From: Streptomyces brevispora | Lineage (GTDB): Bacteria; Actinomycetota; Actinomycetes; Streptomycetales; Streptomycetaceae | Assembly: GCF_007829885.1 (NCBI RefSeq) | Contig: NZ_VIWW01000001.1 | Span: 6,324,001 to 6,388,000, forward strand | Direction of reading: 5' to 3' | DNA length: 64,000 nt | Shown: in pieces, positions 44,926 through 54,449 of the stretch | Layout of the letters: every line of letters starts with the position of its first letter | How positions within the stretch are numbered: the stretch's first letter is position 1 | Translations under genes and position numbers: made by a program | The notes under the pieces: model-generated | The model's input: only the letters and a program-made list of their open reading frames with translations | Told to the model about the DNA's origin: nothing | Database searches by the model: none

Positions 44926-45744
44926 ATGGAGCGTCCCGCCTGGGCACCGCAAGGCATTGACATTTCGATGCCGAGTGTGTCCCGAATGTACGACTTCTAT
45001 CTGGGCGGATCGCACAATTTCGAGGTGGACCGAGAAGCGGCCCGCAAGGCCATGGAGTTCATGCCGGGACTTCCCAAGATCATGCAGGCGAACCGCGCCT
45101 TTATGCGCAGGGCAGTGCGCTACGCACTCGGCGAGGGGATCACCCAGTTCCTGGACATCGGCTCCGGGATACCGACCTTCGGTAATGTTCATGAGGTCGC
45201 CCAGGGGATCGACCCGCAGGCCCGGGTGGCGTACGTCGACCACGATCCGGTCGCGGTCGCACACAGCCAGGCCGTACTCGAGGGCAATTCCGGCGCGGTG
45301 ATCGCCACCGCCGATCTTCGCCGGCCGAAGGAGATCCGGGACAACGCGGAGATCTCCGAACTCCTCGACTTCGACCGTCCGGTGGCGCTGCTGCTCGTCG
45401 CCATACTCCACTTCATCGAGGACTCCGACGACCCGCAAACGGCTGTCGCCGAACTGCGCGACCTCCTGGCCCCCGGCAGTCTCCTGGTCATCACCCACGC
45501 CTCGTACGAGGGCGTTCCGCTGACGCAGGAGGAGGCGGGCGGCGCGGTCGGGGTGTACAAGAACATCCGCAACCCCCTCATCATGCGCTCGCGCGACGAG
45601 GTCGGCCGGTTCTTCGAGGGATACGAGATGATCGACCCCGGCCTGGTTCCCATGCCGAACTGGCGCCCCGACACCCCCGCCGGGCAGGAGAACGAAGACC
45701 CATACGCCTTCTCGGGCTTCGCAGGAGTGGGACGCAAGGCGTGA
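44926..45744 (+). CDS. SAM-dependent methyltransferase (DUF574 family)
   Basis: The 272-residue Rossmann methyltransferase has the cofactor loop TQFLDIGSGIPTFGNVHE, acidic ARVAYVDHDP and the family-specific N-terminus SVSRMYDFYLGGSHNFEVDR. This group is expanded in actinomycetes, and its substrates are mostly unknown. GGAG six bases before ATG 44926 decides the start. The stop overlaps the GGDEF-EAL gene by four bases (GTGA), so the two are translationally coupled. Confidence 0.9.
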   Translation: MERPAWAPQGIDISMPSVSRMYDFYLGGSHNFEVDREAARKAMEFMPGLPKIMQANRAFMRRAVRYALGEGITQFLDIGSGIPTFGNVHEVAQGIDPQARVAYVDHDPVAVAHSQAVLEGNSGAVIATADLRRPKEIRDNAEISELLDFDRPVALLLVAILHFIEDSDDPQTAVAELRDLLAPGSLLVITHASYEGVPLTQEEAGGAVGVYKNIRNPLIMRSRDEVGRFFEGYEMIDPGLVPMPNWRPDTPAGQENEDPYAFSGFAGVGRKA

Positions 45745-47915
45745 CCATTCCCGCCCAGTCGCCCGGAACACCGGACGCGGAGCCCGACGGCCCCGAGGAC
45801 CGGCTCCGGCGATTCGCCACGATCTGGAGCCGGGCCATCTTCCCGTCGACGGCCACCTCACTGACCCGGGCGGAGTTCGAGCAGCATCTGCTCCCGCTGG
45901 CCCGCACGCTCAGCGACATCCTGCACGCCCGCCCGTTCGACGCCGCATCGGCGGCGGGAGTGGGCGGCGAGCTCGTCGCGGCGCACTGCACGGACCCGGA
46001 CGCGCTCAGCTCCACGCTCGGCGTCGTCGACTCCTACCTCGTCCTCTACTGCGGAAGCAACGGACCGGTGGCGCTGGCGACCGAGGAGAGCCGGTCCCGC
46101 TGCGCCCGGATCCAGCACGCCGTCGCGGGCGGTTTCACCCAGGCACTGCGCGAGCGCACCCTCGCCGAGCAGGAGGCCATCGCCCGCTCGGCGCTCTCCG
46201 CGCGCTCCCACGCCGAGCAGGCGCTGCACGCGACCGAGGCGCGGTTCCGGGCCGTTTTCAAGGATGCCGCCATCGGCATCGGGATCGCCGACCTCGACGG
46301 CAATGTGCTGGAGGTCAACGACACCCTCACCCGGATGTTCGGCGGGCTCGACCACCACGTCCGCAGCCACCGCGTCAACGAGTGGGTCCACCCCGAGGAC
46401 TCCCCGAACGTCTGGAAGTACTACAGCGAGCTGGTGAGCGGCGAGCGCGAGCACTACCGGGTCGAGAAGGCGTTCTACCGCAACGACGGCACCGTCCTGT
46501 GGACCAATCTGACGGTGTCGCTGCTGCGCGACGCCGAGGGCCGGCCGGAGTACCAGCTGGCGTTGCTGGAGGACACCACCGAACGCAGGCTGCTGAATCT
46601 GCGTCTTCGGTACGAGGCCACGCACGACGCGCTCACCGGCCTGCCGAACCGGACGCTTTTTTTCGAGCGTCTCGAGAAAGCGCTCTCGGCTCGTGACGGC
46701 AGCCGCTTCGGTCTCTGCTATCTGGATCTGGACGGCTTCAAGGCGATCAACGACAGCCTGGGCCACGCCTCGGGAGACCGGCTGCTCGTCGAGGTCGCCG
46801 ACCGGCTGCAGAGCTGTGCGACCGCTCCGGGCGAGATGGTGGCGCGGCTCGGCGGCGACGAGTTCGTGGCTCTGACGACCGGCCCCGACACGGCGTCGGA
46901 GGTCGACGACCTCGCCTGCCGGATTCTCGGGGTGCTGGCCACCCCGATCCGGCTCGACGGGCGTGAGCTGACCGTCCGCGGATCCATCGGGGTCGTCGAG
47001 GGTGCGGCCGCCGAACGCAGCGCCGCCGAGGTACTGCGCAGCGCCGACATCACGATGTACCGGGCCAAGTCCGCCGGCGGCAACCGCTTCGAGCTGGCCG
47101 ACGCCGAGGCGGACGCCCGCGCCATCACCCGGCACGGGCTGACCACGGCGCTGCCGACCGCGCTGGAGCGCGGCGAGTTCTTCATTGAGTACCAGCCGCT
47201 GGTGAACCTCGGGGACGGCTCCGTGCACGGGGCGGAGGCGCTGGTGCGCTGGTGCCACCCGCAGCACGGCGTGCTGGGCCCCGACCGGTTCATCGCCCTC
47301 GCCGAGCACACCGGGCTGATCGTGCCGCTCGGCCGCTGGGTACTGGAGGAGTCGGTACGGCAGGCCAACTTCTGGCAGGAGCGGCACACCGACGGCGGCC
47401 CGCTGCGGATCAACGTCAACCTCTCACCTGCCCAGCTGCACCATCCGCGCCTCGTCAGTGAGACCGTCGATGTCCTGGAGCGGTCGGGGCTGGAGCCGAC
47501 GGCACTGTGTCTGGAGGTCACCGAGTCGGCGCTCATCGGCGCCGATGACGACCTGCTGAAGCCGCTGCGCCAACTGGCCGACATGGGCGTCGGCATAGCG
47601 CTCGACGACTTCGGCACGGGGTACTCGAACCTGGCGAATCTGCGCCGGCTGCCGGTGAGCGTGCTGAAGCTGGACCGTTCCTTCACCCAGGGGATGCAGC
47701 ACCATCCGGCCGATCCGGTCGACCTGAAGATCGTCGAGGGGATCGTGTCGCTCGCGCACAGCCTGGACCTGGCGGTGACGGTGGAGGGCGTGGAGACGGG
47801 GGCCCAGGCGGAGCAGCTGCGGGAGCTGGGCTGCGACACGGCTCAGGGCTGGTACTACGCACGGCCGGGGGCCCCGGACCGGATCCACTCGCTGCTGCTG
47901 GCCGACGCGGTGTGA
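45741..47915 (+). CDS. rmdA: PAS-GGDEF-EAL cyclic-di-GMP enzyme, probable RmdA
   Basis: The 724-residue protein has an N-terminal helical region, a PAS/PAC domain (about 170-285), a GGDEF domain with an intact LGGDEF and an EAL domain with GAEALVRW and DDFGTGYSNL. Both cyclase and phosphodiesterase motifs are therefore complete. Locus order beside a LysR gene and the sdh operon resembles that of S. coelicolor rmdA (SCO0928), a regulator of aerial mycelium development. The symbol is inferred from domain order and context, not from an alignment. Confidence 0.82.
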   Translation: MTIPAQSPGTPDAEPDGPEDRLRRFATIWSRAIFPSTATSLTRAEFEQHLLPLARTLSDILHARPFDAASAAGVGGELVAAHCTDPDALSSTLGVVDSYLVLYCGSNGPVALATEESRSRCARIQHAVAGGFTQALRERTLAEQEAIARSALSARSHAEQALHATEARFRAVFKDAAIGIGIADLDGNVLEVNDTLTRMFGGLDHHVRSHRVNEWVHPEDSPNVWKYYSELVSGEREHYRVEKAFYRNDGTVLWTNLTVSLLRDAEGRPEYQLALLEDTTERRLLNLRLRYEATHDALTGLPNRTLFFERLEKALSARDGSRFGLCYLDLDGFKAINDSLGHASGDRLLVEVADRLQSCATAPGEMVARLGGDEFVALTTGPDTASEVDDLACRILGVLATPIRLDGRELTVRGSIGVVEGAAAERSAAEVLRSADITMYRAKSAGGNRFELADAEADARAITRHGLTTALPTALERGEFFIEYQPLVNLGDGSVHGAEALVRWCHPQHGVLGPDRFIALAEHTGLIVPLGRWVLEESVRQANFWQERHTDGGPLRINVNLSPAQLHHPRLVSETVDVLERSGLEPTALCLEVTESALIGADDDLLKPLRQLADMGVGIALDDFGTGYSNLANLRRLPVSVLKLDRSFTQGMQHHPADPVDLKIVEGIVSLAHSLDLAVTVEGVETGAQAEQLRELGCDTAQGWYYARPGAPDRIHSLLLADAV

Positions 47916-47934
47916 GCCGGCGGATGCTCCGTCC

Positions 47935-48852
47935 TCAGGCGCGTCCGGCGCTCGGGGACGAGGCGTCCGCCCGGCTCGCCAGCAGCACTCGCTGCAGTTC
48001 GCGCGCCGCCCGCGGTGGAGCCACGTCACTGCGGTGCGCCAGCGCGATCGTGCGGCGCAGCCCCGGCTTCGCCAGCGGCGTCGTCCACAGGTCGTGGCCC
48101 GCCCGGGTGGCCACCATGCTCGGGACCACCGCGATGCCGAGGCCGGCCCGGACGAATCCGAGCACCGCGTCCATCTCGCCGCCCTCGATCGTGAACGACG
48201 GCTCGAAGCCCTCGGCCCGGCAGGCGGCCACCGTCAGTTCCCGCAGGTCGTAGCCGTGCCGGAACATCACCAGCGGTTCGCCCTGCAGATCCGCGATCCG
48301 GACGCGCCCGCCCCGGCCGGGCCGCGGGCCGTCCGTCGACGAGACCACCACCAGATCCTCCTGGAGCAGCTCGACCGTGGTCAGGGCCGGCGAGGCGGCG
48401 GGCAGCGGCAGCACCACCAGGGCCAGATCGAGCGCGCCGCGGGCCAGCTCCCGTACCAGGTCGTGCGAACCGCCCTCCTCCAGCAGCAACTGGATGCCCG
48501 GGTGCAGATCGTGGAAGGCGCGCAGTACGTCGGGCAGCAGCCCCGTGCAGACGCTGGGCGTCGCACCGAGCCGGACCCGCCCGCGGCGCAGTTGGGCCAG
48601 CTCCTGGACCTCGTGCCGGGCGGTGTCGGCGTCGGCCAGGATGCGCCGGGCCAGCGGCAGCAGTGCCTCGCCCGCGTCGGTCAGCGTGATGTTTCCGCGG
48701 GCGCGGCTGAACAGCTCGGCCCCCAGTTCGTTCTCCAGCGCCCTGATCTGCTGCGAGAGCGAGGGCTGCGACACATGTACGTCCTCCGCGGCGCGGGTGA
48801 AGTGCCGGGCCTCGGCCACGGCCACGAAGTACATGAGCTGTTGGAACTGCAT
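47935..48852 (-). CDS. LysR-family transcriptional regulator
   Basis: The 305-residue regulator has the N-terminal winged helix-turn-helix (MQFQQLMYFVAVAEARHFTR, AAEDVHVSQPSLSQQIRALE) and a periplasmic-binding-protein-like effector domain. The ATG at 48852 gives the standard LysR start. It is divergent from the sdh operon with a 95-base shared region holding LysR-type inverted repeats, so it most likely controls the sdh genes and itself. The inducer is unknown. Confidence 0.92.
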   Translation of the reverse strand: MQFQQLMYFVAVAEARHFTRAAEDVHVSQPSLSQQIRALENELGAELFSRARGNITLTDAGEALLPLARRILADADTARHEVQELAQLRRGRVRLGATPSVCTGLLPDVLRAFHDLHPGIQLLLEEGGSHDLVRELARGALDLALVVLPLPAASPALTTVELLQEDLVVVSSTDGPRPGRGGRVRIADLQGEPLVMFRHGYDLRELTVAACRAEGFEPSFTIEGGEMDAVLGFVRAGLGIAVVPSMVATRAGHDLWTTPLAKPGLRRTIALAHRSDVAPPRAARELQRVLLASRADASSPSAGRA

Positions 48853-48859
48853 ATACGCA

Positions 48860-48890
48860 CCATAGCTCGCCCGATAGTCAAAGCCTATGG
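48860..48890. promoter_or_regulatory. LysR-type operator between lysR and sdhC
   Basis: ATAG and CTAT at 48874-48877 and 48885-48888 form a T-N11-A-class inverted repeat (ATAG, 7 bases, CTAT). CCATAG at 48860-48865 and CTATGG at 48885-48890 form a wider one. The position just upstream of the regulator start fits autoregulation and control of the divergent operon. Confidence 0.55.
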
Positions 48891-48947
48891 ACATAAGCTG
48901 CTCCATGTCTTGGACTGATCGGGGTCCTCGGTCTTAGCGTCGTGTCC

Positions 48948-49655
48948 ATGGCATTGGCAACACGGACGGACCGACGGCCGTCCATGACGCGCAGGCTCTG
49001 GGACTCGTCCGTCGGCAAGAAGACGATCATGGCTGTGAGCGGCCTGATCATGCTCCTCTACTTGGTTGTCCACATGGTCGGCAACCTGAAGATCTTCTTC
49101 GGCGCGGACGAGTTCAACGGCTACGCGCACTGGCTGCGCGTGATGGGCGAGCCGTTCCTGCACCACGAGTGGGCGCTGTGGATCGTCCGGCTGGTGCTCG
49201 TCGCCGCCGTGGTGCTGCACGCCGTCTCCGCGTACCAGCTCAGCCGCCGCGATCTCCGGGCGCGCCCCAGCAAGTACGTGCACAGGAAGCCCCGTGCGAG
49301 CTATGCCACCAACACCATGCGTTACGGCGGCATCATCCTCGCGCTGTTCATCGTCTGGCACATCCTGGACCTGACCACCGGCACCGTGCACTCGGGTGGC
49401 TTCCAGTCCGGACACCCGTACCAGAACGTCATCGACACCTTCTCCACCTGGTACGGCAACGTCATCTACATCGTCGCCATGCTCGCCATGGGGCTGCACG
49501 TCCAGCACGGGTTCTGGAGTGCGGCGCAGACCCTCGGCGCAGGCCGCGCGAACCGCGAGCGCGTCCTGAAGACCATCGCCAATCTGCTCGCGGTCGTACT
49601 GACGGTGGGCTTCGTCTCCGTACCCGTCGCCGTCATGACCGGAGTGGTGAGCTGA
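48948..49655 (+). CDS. sdhC: Succinate dehydrogenase/fumarate reductase cytochrome b subunit
   Basis: The 235-residue membrane anchor of the b558-type single-polypeptide class has five hydrophobic segments. Histidines suited to heme ligation lie in YLVVHMVGNLKIF, LHAVSAYQLS, IVWHILDL and GLHVQHGFW. It carries electrons between the quinone pool and the iron-sulfur subunit. An alternative GTG at 48942 adds two residues. It is the first gene of the sdhCAB operon and lies one base before sdhA. Confidence 0.9.
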   Translation: MALATRTDRRPSMTRRLWDSSVGKKTIMAVSGLIMLLYLVVHMVGNLKIFFGADEFNGYAHWLRVMGEPFLHHEWALWIVRLVLVAAVVLHAVSAYQLSRRDLRARPSKYVHRKPRASYATNTMRYGGIILALFIVWHILDLTTGTVHSGGFQSGHPYQNVIDTFSTWYGNVIYIVAMLAMGLHVQHGFWSAAQTLGAGRANRERVLKTIANLLAVVLTVGFVSVPVAVMTGVVS

Positions 49656-49656
49656 C

Positions 49657-51602
<1,946 letters not shown>

Positions 51603-51606
<4 letters not shown>

Positions 51607-52349
51607 AGCTCACCCTGCGCGTCTGGCGCCAGAAGAACGCCGACGCCCCCGGCGCCATGTCCACCTACCAGGTGGAGGGCATCTCGCAGGACATGTCGTT
51701 CCTGGAGATGCTCGACACCCTCAACGAGGAACTCACCCTGGCCGGCGACGACCCCGTCGCCTTCGACCACGACTGCCGCGAGGGCATCTGCGGTGCGTGC
51801 AGCCTGGTCATCAACGGCGACGCCCACGGTCCGGAGCGCACCACCACGTGCCAGCTCCACATGCGGTCCTTCGAGGACGGCGACACCATCGACATCGAGC
51901 CCTGGCGGGCCTCGGCCTTCCCGGTCGTCAAGGACCTGGTCGTGGACCGCTCCGCCTTCGACCGGATCATCCAGGCCGGCGGCTACATCTCCGCCCCGAC
52001 CGGAACGGCACCGGACGCGCACGCCACCCCCGTGCCCAAGCCCGATGCCGACTTCGCCTTCGAGCACGCCGAGTGCATCGGCTGCGGTGCCTGCGTCGCG
52101 GCGTGCCCCAACGGCTCGGCGATGCTGTTCACTTCGGCGAAGGTCAACCATCTGAACGTCCTGCCGCAGGGCGCCCCCGAGCGCGAGACCAGGGTCCTGG
52201 ACATGGTGGGGCAGATGGACAGTGAGGGCTTCGGCGGCTGCACGCTCACGGGGGAGTGCGCCACCGCCTGCCCGAAGGGAATCCCGCTGCCGTCGATCTC
52301 CGCGATGAACAAGGAGTGGCTGCGGGCGACTCGCAAGGTGCGGCGCTGA
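51603..52349 (+). CDS. sdhB: Succinate dehydrogenase/fumarate reductase iron-sulfur subunit
   Basis: The 248-residue subunit carries three clusters. The N-terminal [2Fe-2S] ligands are in CREGICGACSLVINGD with a further Cys in TTTCQLH. The [4Fe-4S] motif is CIGCGACVAACPNG, and the third set is GGCTLTGECATACPKGI. It transfers electrons from the flavin to the cytochrome b subunit. It is the last gene of the operon, followed by a strong hairpin shared with the convergent chitinase gene. Confidence 0.95.
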
Positions 52350-52378
52350 GCCGGATCGTGCGAGGTGCGCCGCAGAGC

Positions 52379-52415
52379 CCCCGGCCCCGGAGGCCGCCCA
52401 CCTCCGGGACCGGGG
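52379..52415. terminator. Bidirectional hairpin between sdhB and the chitinase
   Basis: A stem of 15 pairs with one mismatch (left arm 52379-52393, right arm 52401-52415) has a 7-base loop. It lies 30 bases after sdhB and 20 bases after the chitinase stop on the other strand, so it can serve both. Confidence 0.75.
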
Positions 52416-52434
52416 ACTCAGCTGTCCCGGCAGG

Positions 52435-54201
52435 TCAGGACGTTACGGAGAGATCGTCACCGTAGACCGTGCCCTGCCCGTACCAGCCGTGCAGATAGAC
52501 CGTCACCGCACCGCTGGACCCGGTGGTGAAGGACACCGACTGCTTGGCGTAACCGCTGGAGGAGCCCCAGGTATTCGCCGTCGCACCGCCCCGGACACCG
52601 AGGTAGCCGTAGTTGCCCTGCACCCAACCGCTGAGCGTGTACTTGGTGTTGGGGGACAGGGTGAGCGTCTGCGTGCACTCGCCGGTCTGCGACGAGGTGG
52701 CCGCCACGGCGAGCGCGTGCGTACCGCCGTGCACCGGGGTGGAGACGACCGAGCCGCCGGACTCACAGGTCCAGGGGCCGAGCGAACCCGTCTCGAAGTC
52801 GCCGTTCACCAGCGCTCCGGTGCCGCCGCCCGGACCGGAGACCGTGAGCGTGAAGGTTGCCGCGTGGCTGAGCGTGCCCGCCGCACCGGTCACATTGATC
52901 TTGTACGTGCCGGGCGCCGCCGATGCCGAGGCGTTGACCGTCAGCGTCGACGTGCCGCCCGCGGTGACCGAGGCCGGGCTGAGCGCCGCCGTCACACCGG
53001 CCGGCGCGCCGCTCGCCGTCAGCGCGACGGTCTTGGCGCTGCCGGAGGTGACCGCGGTGCTCACGGTCGCCTTGGCCGTTCCGCCGGGGGCGACCGTCGC
53101 CGAACCGGGGGCGACGGCCACCGAGTAGTCGTCCGTCACCGGGTCCGTGCCACCGGTGGTGAAGGGCGCGAACGTGTGGCTGAAATACCACGTGTCCTGC
53201 GCGATCCCGGAGCAGGTGTCGCTGCCACCGGTGCCGGGGCAGCCGCCGTTGTCGCGCTGCAGTGCCCAGAACGACAGGGTGCTGACGCCCTTGGAGACGG
53301 CCCAGTCGTAGACCGTGGTGGCGTTGGCCGTGGTGAACGTCTCGGCGGGGCCGTAGTCGTCGATGCCCGGCATCTCGATGATGCCGGTCATGCCCCACAG
53401 CTGCGCGTCGGTCTTCGACGGGTAGAGCTTGGCCAGCTGGCCCTTCAGACCGGTGATCGAGGTCTGGGTGTCCTGCGCCATGTTGTGCGAGGCACCGTCG
53501 TAGTAGTCGAACGTCATGAGGTTCACGACGTCGACCTGGGCGCCGTTGGCCACCGCGTTCTTGAGCACGGCGAGCCCGCTGGCGGCGAGACCACTGGTCG
53601 TGGTGGGCAGGGTGTACGAGATCTGCACCGAGCGGCCGTTGGCGGCGGCCCAGTCCTGCACCTTCTTGATCGCCTTGTTGCGGCGGTCGATTCCGGCGCT
53701 GTTCTCCAGCGAGTTGTCCTCGATGTCCATGTCGAGGCGGGACACGTCGTAGGTCGTGATGACCTTCTCGTACGCCGCGGCGATGGAGTCGACCTTCGTG
53801 CAGCTGTCGGCGATCTCGGTGCCGCCGTTGTCGGCCGCGTACCCGCCGAACGACGGAATCACATCGCCGCCGCGCGACCGGATGGTCGTGAAGTCCGCGC
53901 CGTACTCGGACCGGGCGATGGGAGTGCTCGAATCGCCGTTCCAGTACGGGGTACAGGAACCGCGGGCCTCGGTCTGGACGAAGGCCATGGTCAGGTACTT
54001 GACACCGGACGCCTGCGCGAGCGCGGCCGGGCTGTCCCCGTTGTAGGCCTCGAAGTACGGGGCGAAGACATGCGCGGGCAGGGGAGTGGCGGCGGTTGCG
54101 GCGGCCTGCGCGCCGGCGCCTGATCCGAGGACCAGACCTGCGGACGCGACGGCCGTGGCCAGAGCGCTCAGGACGGTGGCGACTGTTCTTGGACGTCTCA
54201 T
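52435..54201 (-). CDS. Secreted GH18 chitinase with C-terminal carbohydrate-binding domain
   Basis: The 588-residue exported enzyme has a signal peptide ending GAGAQAAATA, then a GH18 barrel (about 45-330) with the catalytic run SRLDMDIED (DxDxE) and VVNLMTFDYYDG. A Ser/Thr-rich Ig-like linker domain (about 350-440) and a C-terminal CBM-like domain (NGDFETGSLGPWTCESGGS to the end) follow. It would degrade chitin outside the cell. GGGAG precedes ATG 54201. A DasR-like site sits in its promoter, matching known control of chitinases by GlcNAc signalling. Confidence 0.9.
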   Translation of the reverse strand: MRRPRTVATVLSALATAVASAGLVLGSGAGAQAAATAATPLPAHVFAPYFEAYNGDSPAALAQASGVKYLTMAFVQTEARGSCTPYWNGDSSTPIARSEYGADFTTIRSRGGDVIPSFGGYAADNGGTEIADSCTKVDSIAAAYEKVITTYDVSRLDMDIEDNSLENSAGIDRRNKAIKKVQDWAAANGRSVQISYTLPTTTSGLAASGLAVLKNAVANGAQVDVVNLMTFDYYDGASHNMAQDTQTSITGLKGQLAKLYPSKTDAQLWGMTGIIEMPGIDDYGPAETFTTANATTVYDWAVSKGVSTLSFWALQRDNGGCPGTGGSDTCSGIAQDTWYFSHTFAPFTTGGTDPVTDDYSVAVAPGSATVAPGGTAKATVSTAVTSGSAKTVALTASGAPAGVTAALSPASVTAGGTSTLTVNASASAAPGTYKINVTGAAGTLSHAATFTLTVSGPGGGTGALVNGDFETGSLGPWTCESGGSVVSTPVHGGTHALAVAATSSQTGECTQTLTLSPNTKYTLSGWVQGNYGYLGVRGGATANTWGSSSGYAKQSVSFTTGSSGAVTVYLHGWYGQGTVYGDDLSVTS

Positions 54202-54340
54202 GGGGTAGCTCCCAGCGGAGTGAGACAACGGGCGGATCGCACGGCTCTGCCGCGCCCGTCGAGGGCGCGGCCCGTTCCTGTGATTCCCGGCCGGGGGTCA
54301 CGTGCCGCACGGTGAGGAGAGGCCGTGAGGCATGCCCATA

Positions 54341-54366
54341 ATTGGTCTGGACCAACTGACTGTCAA
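54341..54366 (-). promoter_or_regulatory. Chitinase promoter with DasR-like operator
   Basis: On the minus strand TTGACA (54361-54366) is a consensus -35. About 17 bases on, AATTAT could be the -10. Between them lies the palindrome ATTGGTCTGGACCAAC (plus strand 54341-54356), which matches the DasR consensus ACTGGTCTAGACCACT at 12 of 16 positions. A bound repressor would block polymerase directly. Confidence 0.65.
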
Positions 54367-54449
54367 TGTTCTTTACTGTTTCATTCCTCTTTGCTTGCCC
54401 GAACGGGCAACGCCCAAGACAAAAGGGGGAGTTGGGTATGAAGAAGCGG

